From Actinomycetes bacterium (GTDB lineage Bacteria; Actinomycetota; JAICYB01), in contig JAICYB010000031.1 in NCBI GenBank assembly GCA_025934435.1, forward strand, positions 1 to 38,920: DNA of 38,920 bases. The letters run 5' to 3'. This document shows, one piece after another, positions 8,396 to 16,468 of this stretch. Under the pieces are notes generated by a model that did not search any database, was not told the origin of the DNA, and worked only from the letters and a program-made list of their open reading frames with translations. Both the position numbers and the translations under genes were made by a program. Position 1 is the first letter of the stretch; each line of letters begins with the position of its first letter.

Positions 8396-8767
8396 CTACC
8401 GGACGAAACCGTCTGCGCCGGAGTACGCGGCGCCGCCGAGCGCCTTCATCAGATCGGACAGCTCGTCCGAAAGCGCCCCGTGCACTTCGAGCCGAGTCAT
8501 CTCGGCGAGTGCTCCCAGCTTCGGGAGAACTTCGGCCACGGCCGCACCGCTGATGTGCGCCATGGCGGCCGTTACGTCCTCGTAGCACTCGAACAGATGA
8601 CACTTCGTACCGTCCTCGCTGAAGAACGAGCGAACACTCACCGCTCCCGGCTCTTCATCGCGGACGCGAAGGTTTCCGTCCGTGACGATCGATCGGAAGG
8701 CGTCGACGTTCCCGTCTGCGATCGTCCATTCCACCCAGAACTGGATCTCGTTCAAGTATGTCCCCAT
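8396..8767 (-). CDS. Antibiotic biosynthesis monooxygenase (ABM)-domain protein
   Basis: 123 residues with the pattern of the dimeric alpha-beta barrel ABM/quinol monooxygenase-like family: an N-terminal strand FWVEWTIADGNVDAFRSIV, then EPGAVSVRSFFSEDGTKCHLFECYED, then a helix with AAMAHISGAAVAEVLPKL. Members oxidise quinones or polyketide-type substrates without cofactors, and many small stand-alone members have no known substrate. A TAGTGT box ends six bases upstream of the ATG at 8767. The gene is divergent from the hydrolase–cyclase gene. Confidence 0.75.
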   Translation of the reverse strand: MGTYLNEIQFWVEWTIADGNVDAFRSIVTDGNLRVRDEEPGAVSVRSFFSEDGTKCHLFECYEDVTAAMAHISGAAVAEVLPKLGALAEMTRLEVHGALSDELSDLMKALGGAAYSGADGFVR

Positions 8768-8773
8768 CTCCCA

Positions 8774-8779
8774 ACACTA
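8774..8779 (-). promoter_or_regulatory. -10 box (TAGTGT) for the ABM gene
   Basis: TAGTGT on the minus strand, six bases before the ATG at 8767. A GGGAG also abuts the start, so a short leader with a Shine-Dalgarno is the alternative. Confidence 0.35.
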
Positions 8780-8847
8780 CCTGCTCGGATCGAGCAACTA
8801 TCTTCGCGCCGAGCCGACGATCGGTCACCGCCTGTCAGACTCTTTGC

Positions 8848-10185
8848 ATGACATCGGTGCGGCCTCCGGTTCGCTACGCGAAGTCCGGCGATGTCCACAT
8901 CGCGTTTCAAGTGATCGGCGACGGTCCGTTCGACCTCGTCTACGTCCCGGGGTTCACGTCCCACATCGATCTCAACTGGGACCCACCGGCGGCGCACGTC
9001 ACCGAGCGACTTTCGTCCTTCAGCCGCTTGATCTATTTCGATAAGCGCGGAACGGGGATGTCGGATCCCGTCGCGGACGTCCCGACCCTCGAAGACCGGA
9101 TGGACGACTTGCTCGCCGTTCTCGACGCTGCGGAGTCCGAGCAGGCCGCACTCTTCGGCTTCTCGGAGGGTGGCGCGATGTCACTTCTCTTCGCAGCGAC
9201 ATATCCCGAACGCACGCGCGCGCTTGCGACGTGGGGCGCCATGGCGCGGACGACCGAAGCGCCCGACTATCCCTTCGCGCCCTCGTTCGAGGCATACCTC
9301 GAGTCGGCGAACGAGCTGATCTTGCCCTACATGAGCGAGGGCATCCTCACCGAGATCTACGTACCGAGCGGGGCGCATGATCCCGAGATCGTCGCTCAGG
9401 TACGCAACCGGGAACAACGCGGCGCGAGCCCCGGCATGCTCCAGAACCTGGTCTTCACGTACATGGCGGTCGATGTCCGGCACATCGTCGAGAACATCCA
9501 TGTGCCGACGTTGATCCTGCACGCACGGGGCGATCGCGTTGTCAACGTGCGTAACGGTCGGTGGTTGGCGGAACGGATCCCGGAAGCGAGGTACGTCGAA
9601 CTTCCTGGGATCGATCACCTCGTGTGGTTCAGCGACCAAGCCGATGCCGTCCTCGACGAGCTCGAAGAGTTCTTCACCGGGACGCGTCCGGTGGCGACGC
9701 CCGACCGCGTTCTCGCCACGGTGATGTTCACGGATATCGTCCGTTCGACGGAACGTGACGCGGAGGTCGGCGATCGCCGGTGGCGCGAACTTCTCGAGAC
9801 CCATCACAAGATCGTCCGTGACGAGTTGCAGCGCTTCCGCGGGCGTGAAGTGAAGACGACGGGTGACGGTTTCCTCGCGACGTTCGATGGTCCGGCGCGC
9901 GCGATCCGCTGCGGCTCAGCGATCGTCGAAGCCTTGGACGCGGTCGGCCTCGAAGTCCGGATCGGTATCCATGCGGGCGAGATCGAACTGATCGGAGACG
10001 ACGTGGCCGGCATCGCCGTCCACATCGCTTCGCGTGTCGGCGCGTTGGCCGGAGCCGGCGAGGTGCTCGTATCTGAAACCGTCAAAGGTCTCGTCGCAGG
10101 GTCGGGCGTCACGTTCTCCGACCGCGGGTCACACGAACTGAAAGGCGTCCCGGACACGTGGCGGCTGTTCGCGGTGAACGACTGA
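8848..10185 (+). CDS. Alpha/beta hydrolase fused to a class III adenylate/guanylate cyclase
   Basis: 445 residues in two domains. Residues 1-280 are an alpha/beta hydrolase with an apparently complete triad: S106 in GFSEGG, D229 in HARGDRVV and H257 in PGIDHLVW. Residues 285-445 are a class III nucleotidyl cyclase catalytic domain with metal-binding aspartates D296 (FTDIVRST) and D340 (TTGDGF), and the GDDVAGIAVHIASRVGAL stretch that supplies the transition-state arginine (R396). The usual Asn in this stretch is replaced by His/Ile, so activity is not assured. This layout is common in actinobacteria and suggests that ligand or ester binding controls cAMP production. The ATG at 8848 begins the hydrolase fold directly; an upstream ATG at 8758 would add 30 low-complexity residues and overlap the divergent gene. 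Confidence 0.9.
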   Translation: MTSVRPPVRYAKSGDVHIAFQVIGDGPFDLVYVPGFTSHIDLNWDPPAAHVTERLSSFSRLIYFDKRGTGMSDPVADVPTLEDRMDDLLAVLDAAESEQAALFGFSEGGAMSLLFAATYPERTRALATWGAMARTTEAPDYPFAPSFEAYLESANELILPYMSEGILTEIYVPSGAHDPEIVAQVRNREQRGASPGMLQNLVFTYMAVDVRHIVENIHVPTLILHARGDRVVNVRNGRWLAERIPEARYVELPGIDHLVWFSDQADAVLDELEEFFTGTRPVATPDRVLATVMFTDIVRSTERDAEVGDRRWRELLETHHKIVRDELQRFRGREVKTTGDGFLATFDGPARAIRCGSAIVEALDAVGLEVRIGIHAGEIELIGDDVAGIAVHIASRVGALAGAGEVLVSETVKGLVAGSGVTFSDRGSHELKGVPDTWRLFAVND

Positions 10186-10272
10186 GGATCTCCCGCCTCG
10201 AACGAAGCGCGTGCGAATAACCTGCGGTCGAAGACACACCCAGGCCGGGCATTTCCGGCAACGTCACCACGG

Positions 10273-10300
10273 TGTCGACGTCGCGCCGAGAGCGTAGGCT
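10273..10300 (+). promoter_or_regulatory. Promoter of the nitrite/sulfite reductase operon
   Basis: TGTCGA (10273-10278), a 16-base spacer, and TAGGCT (10295-10300), with only six bases to the ATG at 10307. The spacing fits a housekeeping-sigma promoter driving a leaderless transcript. Confidence 0.5.
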
Positions 10301-10306
10301 GCCTTC

Positions 10307-12577
10307 ATGACTTCGACGACCTGGCAGTCGCTTCTCGAGGGTCGGATCGACCCGGCTTGGGCTGAGGAGATCGACGCCTTCGAGGCGCAGCTTCTGCTGC
10401 GCAAGCAAGAGAAGATCGAGGAGCGCGTGTTCGCCGAGACGCGCCTGCGCCGCGGTGTCTACGGCCAGCGCTATGACAACGGCCACCGCTTCGACGGATA
10501 CGGCACACGCGAGCTCGCGTTCGCCGACGTTCCGAAGAAGGGCCCGGAAACGATGTGGGACGCGCCGGGCATGCAGCGCATCAAGCTTCCCTACGGCGGC
10601 TTGTCGCCGGAGCAGATCGAGGTCGTAGCGGACTGCGCCGAGGAATACTCCGACGCGATCCTGCACGTCACGACGCGACAAGACTTTCAGCTGCACTTCG
10701 TCCACATCGAGGACACGCCCGACCTGATGCGACGCCTGGCAAGCGTCGGCGTGACGACGCGTGAAGCGTGCGGCAACAGCGTCCGCAACGTGACGGCGTG
10801 TCCGCTCGCGGGTGTTTGCCACACCGAGGCGTTCGACGTGTCGCCGTACGCGAAAGCACTCATGCTGTTCCTGCTCGGGCATCCCGACGTCCAGGACTTC
10901 GGACGCAAGTTCAAACCGGCGTTCTCCGGGTGCGAGCACGAGGCATGCGGACTCGTCCAGATGCACGACGCGGGATACATCGCGCGCATCAAGGACGGCG
11001 TTCGCGGCTTCAAGGTCGTCGTGGGCGGCGGTCTCGGCACCGTCCCTTTCCAGGCCGAGGTGCTCTCGGAGTTCACACCGGTCGATGAGTTCCTCATCGA
11101 GATCCAAGCGATCGCGCGCATCTTCGCGCGGATGGGCGAGAAGAAGAACCGCAACCGGGCACGCATCAAGTTCCTCGTGTCGAATCTCGGCATCGAGGAG
11201 TTCCGACGGCTCGTCGAGCTCGAGAAGAAGACGATCCCGCCTGATCCGCGCCACACGGGACTCATCGAGAACCTGCCCGTCACGACGGCCGGGCCCGTCC
11301 GCGACCCGTCAGCGCTCAACGGTCAGGTGCGCCCGAAGGGGTACGAGAAGTGGGCGGCGACGAACACCCAGACGCAGCGCCAAGACGGCTACCACGTCGT
11401 TACCGTGAACCTTCCGCTCGGTGACCTGACGTCGAACCAAGCGCGAGGACTCGCCGACATCGCGCGTAAGTACGTCGGCGACAACATCCGGACGTCGGTC
11501 GAGCAGAACATCGTGCTGCGATTCGTGTCCGACGAGGACCTTCCCGCGATGTACGACGCGCTGACGGCGATCGGACTCAACGAACCCGGCGCTGGAACCA
11601 TCGCCGACATCACTGCGTGCCCGGGAACGGACACGTGCAAGCTCGGGATCGCGTCCTCGCGAGGCCTCGCCGGTGCGCTGCGTGAGTATCTCGCGGCGAA
11701 GGCCGACTCCACCGACCCCGCCGTCGCTGCGATGAGCATCAAGGCGTCGGGCTGCTTCAACTCGTGCGGACAGCACCACATCGCCGACATCGGCTTCTAC
11801 GGCAATTCGCGCGGGAAGGGCGGCCGGAGCGTCCCGCATTTCCAGGTCATCCTCGGCGGTCAGCGGCGCGAGAACGCTGCGAAGTACGGCCTCGCGGTCG
11901 GCGCCGTGCCGAGCAAGGCCGTCCCCGACGTCATCGACACACTCACGTCCAAGTACGTGGAGAACCGTCAGGACGGCGAGTCGTTCCAGGACTGGTCGGT
12001 GCGCGTCGGCAAGCGCGGGTTGCGCGAGCTGATCACGAAGCACATGGAGATCCCGAGCTTCGAAGACAGTCCGGAGTTCTATACCGATTGGGCGGACGGC
12101 CGTCAGTACTCGATGGGCGACCACGGTGTCGGCGAATGCGCCGGCGAGGTCGTCTCGCTGTTCCAGATCGAAGTCGTGCGAGCGGAGACCGAAGTGTTCG
12201 ACGCGCAGGTCGCACTCGAAGAGAACAAGGACCCCGACGCCGCCGAAGCGCTCGCCTACAAGGCGATGCTGTCGGCCGCGCGGTCGCTCGTCCGCATGGA
12301 GTACATCGACGTCAGCGAGGATCCCGACGAGATCGTCCAGGAGTGGAAGACGCGATTCTTCGACACGGGACGCTTCAACGACCGGTTCGCCGGCGGGAAG
12401 TTCGGCCAGTACCTCCTCGACCGGCATGCCGATACGGCGCCGTCCGGCAGCCTTTCGATCGCCGCACGGTACGTCGAAGAAGCGCAACTGTTCGTCGAAG
12501 CCGCGGTCGCCGCCGACGAAAAGATAACGACGGAGAAAACCGCGATCGCGGAGACCGTCGTCGACTCGTCCGACTGA
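10307..12577 (+). CDS. Ferredoxin-type nitrite/sulfite reductase, siroheme [4Fe-4S] hemoprotein
   Basis: 756 residues. Two half-repeats of the nitrite/sulfite reductase fold are visible. The siroheme-[4Fe-4S] ligands are intact: C438 and C444 (CPGTDTC, C-x5-C) and C483 and C487 (GCFNSCGQHH, C-x3-C), with the usual 38-residue gap. The enzyme would reduce sulfite to sulfide or nitrite to ammonia with six electrons; sequence alone does not separate the two. The usual core ends near 580. An additional C-terminal region of about 170 residues is mostly helical (ALEENKDPDAAEALAYKAM, then RYVEEAQLFVEAA) and may be HEPN-like; its role is unknown. The next gene starts six bases downstream and carries a rhodanese domain, which favours a sulfur-assimilation role. 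Confidence 0.92.
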   Translation: MTSTTWQSLLEGRIDPAWAEEIDAFEAQLLLRKQEKIEERVFAETRLRRGVYGQRYDNGHRFDGYGTRELAFADVPKKGPETMWDAPGMQRIKLPYGGLSPEQIEVVADCAEEYSDAILHVTTRQDFQLHFVHIEDTPDLMRRLASVGVTTREACGNSVRNVTACPLAGVCHTEAFDVSPYAKALMLFLLGHPDVQDFGRKFKPAFSGCEHEACGLVQMHDAGYIARIKDGVRGFKVVVGGGLGTVPFQAEVLSEFTPVDEFLIEIQAIARIFARMGEKKNRNRARIKFLVSNLGIEEFRRLVELEKKTIPPDPRHTGLIENLPVTTAGPVRDPSALNGQVRPKGYEKWAATNTQTQRQDGYHVVTVNLPLGDLTSNQARGLADIARKYVGDNIRTSVEQNIVLRFVSDEDLPAMYDALTAIGLNEPGAGTIADITACPGTDTCKLGIASSRGLAGALREYLAAKADSTDPAVAAMSIKASGCFNSCGQHHIADIGFYGNSRGKGGRSVPHFQVILGGQRRENAAKYGLAVGAVPSKAVPDVIDTLTSKYVENRQDGESFQDWSVRVGKRGLRELITKHMEIPSFEDSPEFYTDWADGRQYSMGDHGVGECAGEVVSLFQIEVVRAETEVFDAQVALEENKDPDAAEALAYKAMLSAARSLVRMEYIDVSEDPDEIVQEWKTRFFDTGRFNDRFAGGKFGQYLLDRHADTAPSGSLSIAARYVEEAQLFVEAAVAADEKITTEKTAIAETVVDSSD

Positions 12578-12583
12578 AGCGCT

Positions 12584-13465
12584 GTGAATCCACTTCGTCT
12601 ATCGGTCCGGCTCGAGGCCACCAGCACGATCCGCGACCTCGACCCGGCGATCGACGTCTTCCACCGTTTCCTCCAACAGGGCCTCGTCGAGGGACTGATC
12701 CTCGATGTCGCCGACTATCGACACGTCCAGAACGGTCCCGGCGTACTCCTCGTCGGTTACGACGTCGACTACGGGATCAACAAGACCGGCCTTACCGTCA
12801 CGCGGAAGCGCTCGTCCGACGACGACATCGGCACCCAGTTCTGCGACCTGCTGCGGATGGCTCTCGGTGCCGTCGCCGCGATCGAGTACGACGGCACGCT
12901 GAAGGCATCGATGTCGCCCGACCACCTCACCGTCGCGGCGTTCGACCGCCGCATCCCGCGCGATGAGCTCGAGGAGATGCTGCTCGCCGGAGTGGCGCCC
13001 GTCGCGAGGAAGCTTCTTGGAGCCAATGCGGTCGTACGCACCGCGAACGGGACGGATCCGCGTCGCGCTCCGCAGCTCGAGGTGACCGCCCACGATGAGA
13101 TCGGAGATCTGCTCGACAGGCTCGGAGGCTCGAGGGCGCCGGGCCAGTCCCCCTGGGACGTCTCCGTCGAGCAACTCGCCGAGCTCCGGGCTTCAGGAAA
13201 GGACTTCGTCCTTCTCGATGTCCGCGAGCCGAACGAGTACGAAACCGTTCACATCGGCGGCAAGCTCGTTCCGCTCGCAACACTTCCTGAACGTCTCAAC
13301 GAACTCGATCGCGGGTCGCACATCGTCGCCCATTGCCGATCTGGCCACCGCAGCGCGAAGGCGGTCGCGCTCCTCCGCGAGTCGGGGTTCGACGATGCGT
13401 GGAGCCTCAACGGCGGTCTGATGAACTGGATCGACAGGATCGACCCGAGCCTTCCCCGGTACTGA
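12584..13465 (+). CDS. Rhodanese (sulfurtransferase) fused to an N-terminal domain of unknown function
   Basis: 293 residues from a GTG six bases after the sulfite reductase stop, so probably co-transcribed and coupled. Residues 190-293 form a rhodanese domain with LLDVREPNEYE (210-220) and the active-site loop CRSGHRS with catalytic C251. It would carry a persulfide and pass sulfane sulfur to acceptors. Residues 1-185 form a domain I do not recognise (FHRFLQQGLVEGLILDVADY, then GPGVLLVGYDVDYGINK, then LEEMLLAGVAPVARKLLGA). Its position suggests a role in handling the reductase product or siroheme enzyme delivery, but that is inference. Confidence 0.85.
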   Translation: MNPLRLSVRLEATSTIRDLDPAIDVFHRFLQQGLVEGLILDVADYRHVQNGPGVLLVGYDVDYGINKTGLTVTRKRSSDDDIGTQFCDLLRMALGAVAAIEYDGTLKASMSPDHLTVAAFDRRIPRDELEEMLLAGVAPVARKLLGANAVVRTANGTDPRRAPQLEVTAHDEIGDLLDRLGGSRAPGQSPWDVSVEQLAELRASGKDFVLLDVREPNEYETVHIGGKLVPLATLPERLNELDRGSHIVAHCRSGHRSAKAVALLRESGFDDAWSLNGGLMNWIDRIDPSLPRY

Positions 13466-13468
13466 GGC

Positions 13469-14269
13469 TTACGTCCAGAGGCAGAGTGGACGGATCTCGA
13501 TGCTCGAACGACTCGGCTTGCCGAGCTCGACCTCCGGGTCACGGAACGCCGAGTGTGGAGTGCAGTAGATCTCGCCCGTTCCGATCCGCGCCGAGTCGAA
13601 CGTCCGGAAGGCGACGACTTCATCGACCGTCATCTCCGGGAACGCGTACCACTGGTGCTCATCGGACGGAGCGAACGCCAGCGCATCGAAGTCGATCCCG
13701 CTTCCCGCGTAGTTCGAGACGGGAAATGGACGAAGCTCATCCGCGGACACCGTTCTCGCGTCACAGAACGCGAGCGGGAGATCCATCTTCGCGGGACCGA
13801 GGTTCCGCCAGAACTGGAGGATCATGAGCCGCCGCGCGCTGTCGACGATGTCTGGTGAGACGCCCTCGCGCTCGGCGGCCTCGGTGCGGCCGCCGTCCCT
13901 GTAGATCTGCCTGACGACATCGCCATAACTGTCGGCGAAGTCCGAGTGGACGAGCGGGATCGGCGAGAAGTCGGAGTGGCGCTTCGCTTCGTCCGGGCTC
14001 CGCTTGATGTGGTTCGACACCAATGCGTGGTCGCACCCGGTCAGCTCCTTCACGAGCGCGATGATCTCCGGGTAGTGCACGCGCGCGATCTCTTCGTCAT
14101 CGTTCCAGTCCGTGACGGCCGAAGAGTGATCGAGTAACTCGAAACCACACGTCTCCCAGCCGGGGAGGTCGGCTTTCCTGCCGTCGAGGATCGGGAGCTC
14201 GGCCCCCGGCCCGCCTCCGTAGTTCAACGCAACTCGACAGAACTCTTTCGCTGCTTGTCCGGTCGTCAC
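13469..14269 (-). CDS. CmcJ/NvfI-like non-heme iron / 2-oxoglutarate-type oxygenase family protein
   Basis: 266 residues from a GTG with a strong GGAGGGGA ribosome binding site. The pattern matches the CmcJ/NvfI/AsaB family. HSDFADSYGD (about 107-116) holds a candidate metal-binding His-x-Asp. The C-terminal FPEMTVDEVVAFRTFDS, TPHSAFRDP and PSRSSIEIRPLCLW give the second His and the Arg that would hold 2-oxoglutarate. Family members hydroxylate or rearrange small molecules such as cephamycin or fungal metabolites, and many bacterial ones are uncharacterised. It is convergent with the rhodanese gene (3 bases apart) and divergent from the SDR gene. Confidence 0.8.
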   Translation of the reverse strand: MTTGQAAKEFCRVALNYGGGPGAELPILDGRKADLPGWETCGFELLDHSSAVTDWNDDEEIARVHYPEIIALVKELTGCDHALVSNHIKRSPDEAKRHSDFSPIPLVHSDFADSYGDVVRQIYRDGGRTEAAEREGVSPDIVDSARRLMILQFWRNLGPAKMDLPLAFCDARTVSADELRPFPVSNYAGSGIDFDALAFAPSDEHQWYAFPEMTVDEVVAFRTFDSARIGTGEIYCTPHSAFRDPEVELGKPSRSSIEIRPLCLWT

Positions 14270-14337
14270 GATCTCCCCTCCGTCTCGTTCGCCCGACGTT
14301 ACTCAATGGACCAACATCTCGGCCTGCCGGCGTCCAC

Positions 14338-14343
14338 TAGCCT
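14338..14343 (+). promoter_or_regulatory. -10 box (TAGCCT) for the SDR gene
   Basis: TAGCCT followed by six bases and then the ATG at 14350. It fits the leaderless pattern; no clear -35 box was seen. Confidence 0.45.
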
Positions 14344-14349
14344 CGTGCG

Positions 14350-15138
14350 ATGGTGATCGAACGGTTCTCCGTCGAAGGTCGGGTCGCGATCGTCACGGGC
14401 GCGGGTCGCGGGCTCGGCGCAGCTTCCGCGCTCGCGCTCGCGCAGGCCGGCGCGGACGTCCTTATCTCGTCGCGCACGGAGTCGCAACTCGTCCAGGTAG
14501 CGGAACGCGTCGAAGCACTGGGCCGCCGGTGCGTCGTCGTACCGACAGACCTGAACGATCTCGACTCCGTCGCCTCACTCGCATCCCAGGCGGAGAACGA
14601 CCTCGGTCGCCTTGACATCGTCGTCAACAACCTCGGCGGGACGATGCCCCGCGCCTTCCTCGACACGACACCGGAGTTCCTCGAAGAAGCCTTCCACTTC
14701 AACGTTTCGACCGCACACGCACTCACTCGCGCGGCCGTCCCGATCATGCTCGCGCGGGACGGAGGAAGCGTCGTCAACATCTCGTCCGCCATGTCGCGCC
14801 TCGTCGGCCGCGGCTTCCTCGCGTACGGGACGGCGAAGGCGGCGATGTCCCACTACACCCGGCTCGCCGCTCGCGATCTCGCTCCGCGCATCCGCGTCAA
14901 CGCGATCGCCGTCGGTTCCATCGCGACGTCCGCGCTCGACATCGTCGTCAACGACGACGGTCTGCGCTCGGCGATGGAAGCCGCAACGCCGCTGCACGCG
15001 ATCGGCGACCCCGAACACATCGCGGCAACCGTTCTGTACCTCGCATCGCCCGCGGGCGGATACGTCACGGGCAAGGTCGTCGAGGTCGACGGCGGCACCG
15101 AGCAACCGAGCCTCGAGCTCGGACTCCCAGATCTCTAG
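14350..15138 (+). CDS. Short-chain dehydrogenase/reductase (classical SDR, FabG-like)
   Basis: 262 residues, a typical classical SDR length. TGAGRGLG (16-23) is the NAD(P)-binding glycine motif, NNLGG (93-97) replaces the usual NNAG, and the catalytic set is S145/S146, Y159 and K163 (YGTAK). It would interconvert an alcohol and a ketone. The substrate is not evident: FabG, glucose dehydrogenase-like and other classical SDRs share these motifs. The C-terminal [14 protein letters not shown] is the usual end of the family. It is followed 19 bases later by a YjbR-like gene. Confidence 0.92.
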   Translation: MVIERFSVEGRVAIVTGAGRGLGAASALALAQAGADVLISSRTESQLVQVAERVEALGRRCVVVPTDLNDLDSVASLASQAENDLGRLDIVVNNLGGTMPRAFLDTTPEFLEEAFHFNVSTAHALTRAAVPIMLARDGGSVVNISSAMSRLVGRGFLAYGTAKAAMSHYTRLAARDLAPRIRVNAIAVGSIATSALDIVVNDDGLRSAMEAATPLHAIGDPEHIAATVLYLASPAGGYVTGKVVEVDGGTEQPSLELGLPDL

Positions 15139-15157
15139 ACGGCCGGCTCGGGCGACC

Positions 15158-15580
15158 ATGACTCCTCGCTCGCGGAAAGCAACACCCAAAGATCTGCATG
15201 AGCTCGCTACGGCGATGCCGCATGTCACGGTCGAGCGACTCGGCACCGGCAAGCCGGTCTATCAGGTCGGTGGGAGATCGTTCGTCTTCTGCCGCAACCC
15301 GCGACCGGACGCATGTGACCCGGAGACCGGTGAGCGCTACGACGACGTCGTCGTCATCTGGGTGGAATCGGATTCCGACAAGCAGGCGCTCGTCCAGGAT
15401 GCGCGCACACCGTTCTTCTCGACGAGCCACTTCGACGGTCATCCATCGGTTCTCGTCAGGGAAAGCAGGATCGGCGAGATCACGAGGGACGAACTCGCCG
15501 AGATCATCCAAGACGCGTGGCTGTCGCGCGCATCCCGTACGCGTGCGATGAAGTGGTTGAAAGACAAAGGACTGAGCTAG
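15158..15580 (+). CDS. MmcQ/YjbR family protein
   Basis: 140 residues from the ATG at 15158. The order is HELATAMPHVTVERLGTGKPVYQVGG (interrupted in my reading only by normal loops), then VVVIWVESDSDKQALVQD, then the C-terminal EITRDELAEIIQDAWL helix. It matches the MmcQ/YjbR family, whose CyaY-like fold is annotated as DNA-binding but has no settled function. The same frame is open far upstream through the SDR gene, but that part is a shadow; MTPRSRKATP is the sensible start. The gene is probably co-transcribed with the SDR. Confidence 0.8.
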   Translation: MTPRSRKATPKDLHELATAMPHVTVERLGTGKPVYQVGGRSFVFCRNPRPDACDPETGERYDDVVVIWVESDSDKQALVQDARTPFFSTSHFDGHPSVLVRESRIGEITRDELAEIIQDAWLSRASRTRAMKWLKDKGLS

Positions 15581-15591
15581 TTCGGTAGATT
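15563..15591 (+). promoter_or_regulatory. Candidate promoter for the esterase at 15599
   Basis: GACAAA (15563-15568), a 17-base spacer and TAGATT (15586-15591) precede the ATG at 15599 by seven bases. It lies over the end of the YjbR gene, so the esterase may have its own leaderless transcript. Confidence 0.4.
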
Positions 15592-15598
15592 CCTTCGC

Positions 15599-16468
15599 AT
15601 GTGGACGGAACACGGATCGCTCTCGCTCGACGGCACGCAGGTCTACGACCTCGACTCACCGGCGCTCGGTGACAAACTTCGCATCACCGTTTCGACGCCG
15701 GCGTTCTACGCCGCGCTCACATCACCCCTCCCGACCGTCTACGTGCTGGACGCCAACATGTGTCTCCCGATAGCCGCGAGCATCGCCCGCGCGATGGAGA
15801 CGCTCTCGATGGGTTCGTGCGCACCGGTGATCTGTGTCGGGATCGGATATCCGACCGACAACCTCGTGGACGTCATGTCGCTGCGGACCCGTGATCTCAC
15901 TCCAGTCCCCGGCGACGTTCCGGAGTCCCCGATGCCCATCGACCGCTTCGGTATGGGTGGCGGTCCGACGTTCCTCGAGACGCTCATGGCCGAAGTCTTC
16001 CCGTTCGTGGAAGAGCGTTACCGGTCCGATCCCGCGCAACGCGGGATCGTCGGGTGGTCACTCGGGGGCCTCTTCTGCCTCCACGCGCTGTTCAGCGGAC
16101 GCGATGCGTTCTCGAAAGCGATCGTGATCAGTCCGTCGATCTGGTGGGCGGACCGTGAGATCGGTGTCGAGGAGGAGAAATACGCCGCCGGACACGACGA
16201 CATGGCGTGCGCCGTATACGCGACCGTCGGTGAACGCGAAGAGACGGCGCTCTCGCGCATGTGGCCGCGCGTCCCGGCGGAGCACGCCGACCAGCTCGCC
16301 AAGGCCGAGATGGTGTCGAACCTGGATCGGCTCGTCGACCGTCTGCGGACGAGGCACTACGCGGGCTTGACGATCCACCACGAGGTCCTGCCCGAGCACC
16401 ACACGTCGATCTTCCCCGCCGCGTTCACCCGCGGACTGCTGCATCTCTACAGCGACGGCGTCTACTGA
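15599..16468 (+). CDS. Alpha/beta-hydrolase esterase, enterochelin-esterase/IroE-like (COG2819 type)
   Basis: 289 residues without a signal peptide. The nucleophile elbow is GWSLGG with S154. VYVLDANM (47-54) is the strand and oxyanion region typical of putative esterases. SPSIWWADREIG follows the nucleophile as in IroE/Fes-like enzymes, and the catalytic His is probably in LPEHHTSIFP near 263-264. It would hydrolyse an ester such as a siderophore or acyl ester; the substrate is unknown. Its 3' end overlaps the convergent secreted esterase gene by seven bases. Confidence 0.85.
   Translation: MWTEHGSLSLDGTQVYDLDSPALGDKLRITVSTPAFYAALTSPLPTVYVLDANMCLPIAASIARAMETLSMGSCAPVICVGIGYPTDNLVDVMSLRTRDLTPVPGDVPESPMPIDRFGMGGGPTFLETLMAEVFPFVEERYRSDPAQRGIVGWSLGGLFCLHALFSGRDAFSKAIVISPSIWWADREIGVEEEKYAAGHDDMACAVYATVGEREETALSRMWPRVPAEHADQLAKAEMVSNLDRLVDRLRTRHYAGLTIHHEVLPEHHTSIFPAAFTRGLLHLYSDGVY

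Noticed and set aside
11309..12487. Long open frame antisense to the nitrite/sulfite reductase
   Set aside because: Its composition is that of a mirrored GC-rich gene, and it has no ribosome binding site or recognisable domain.
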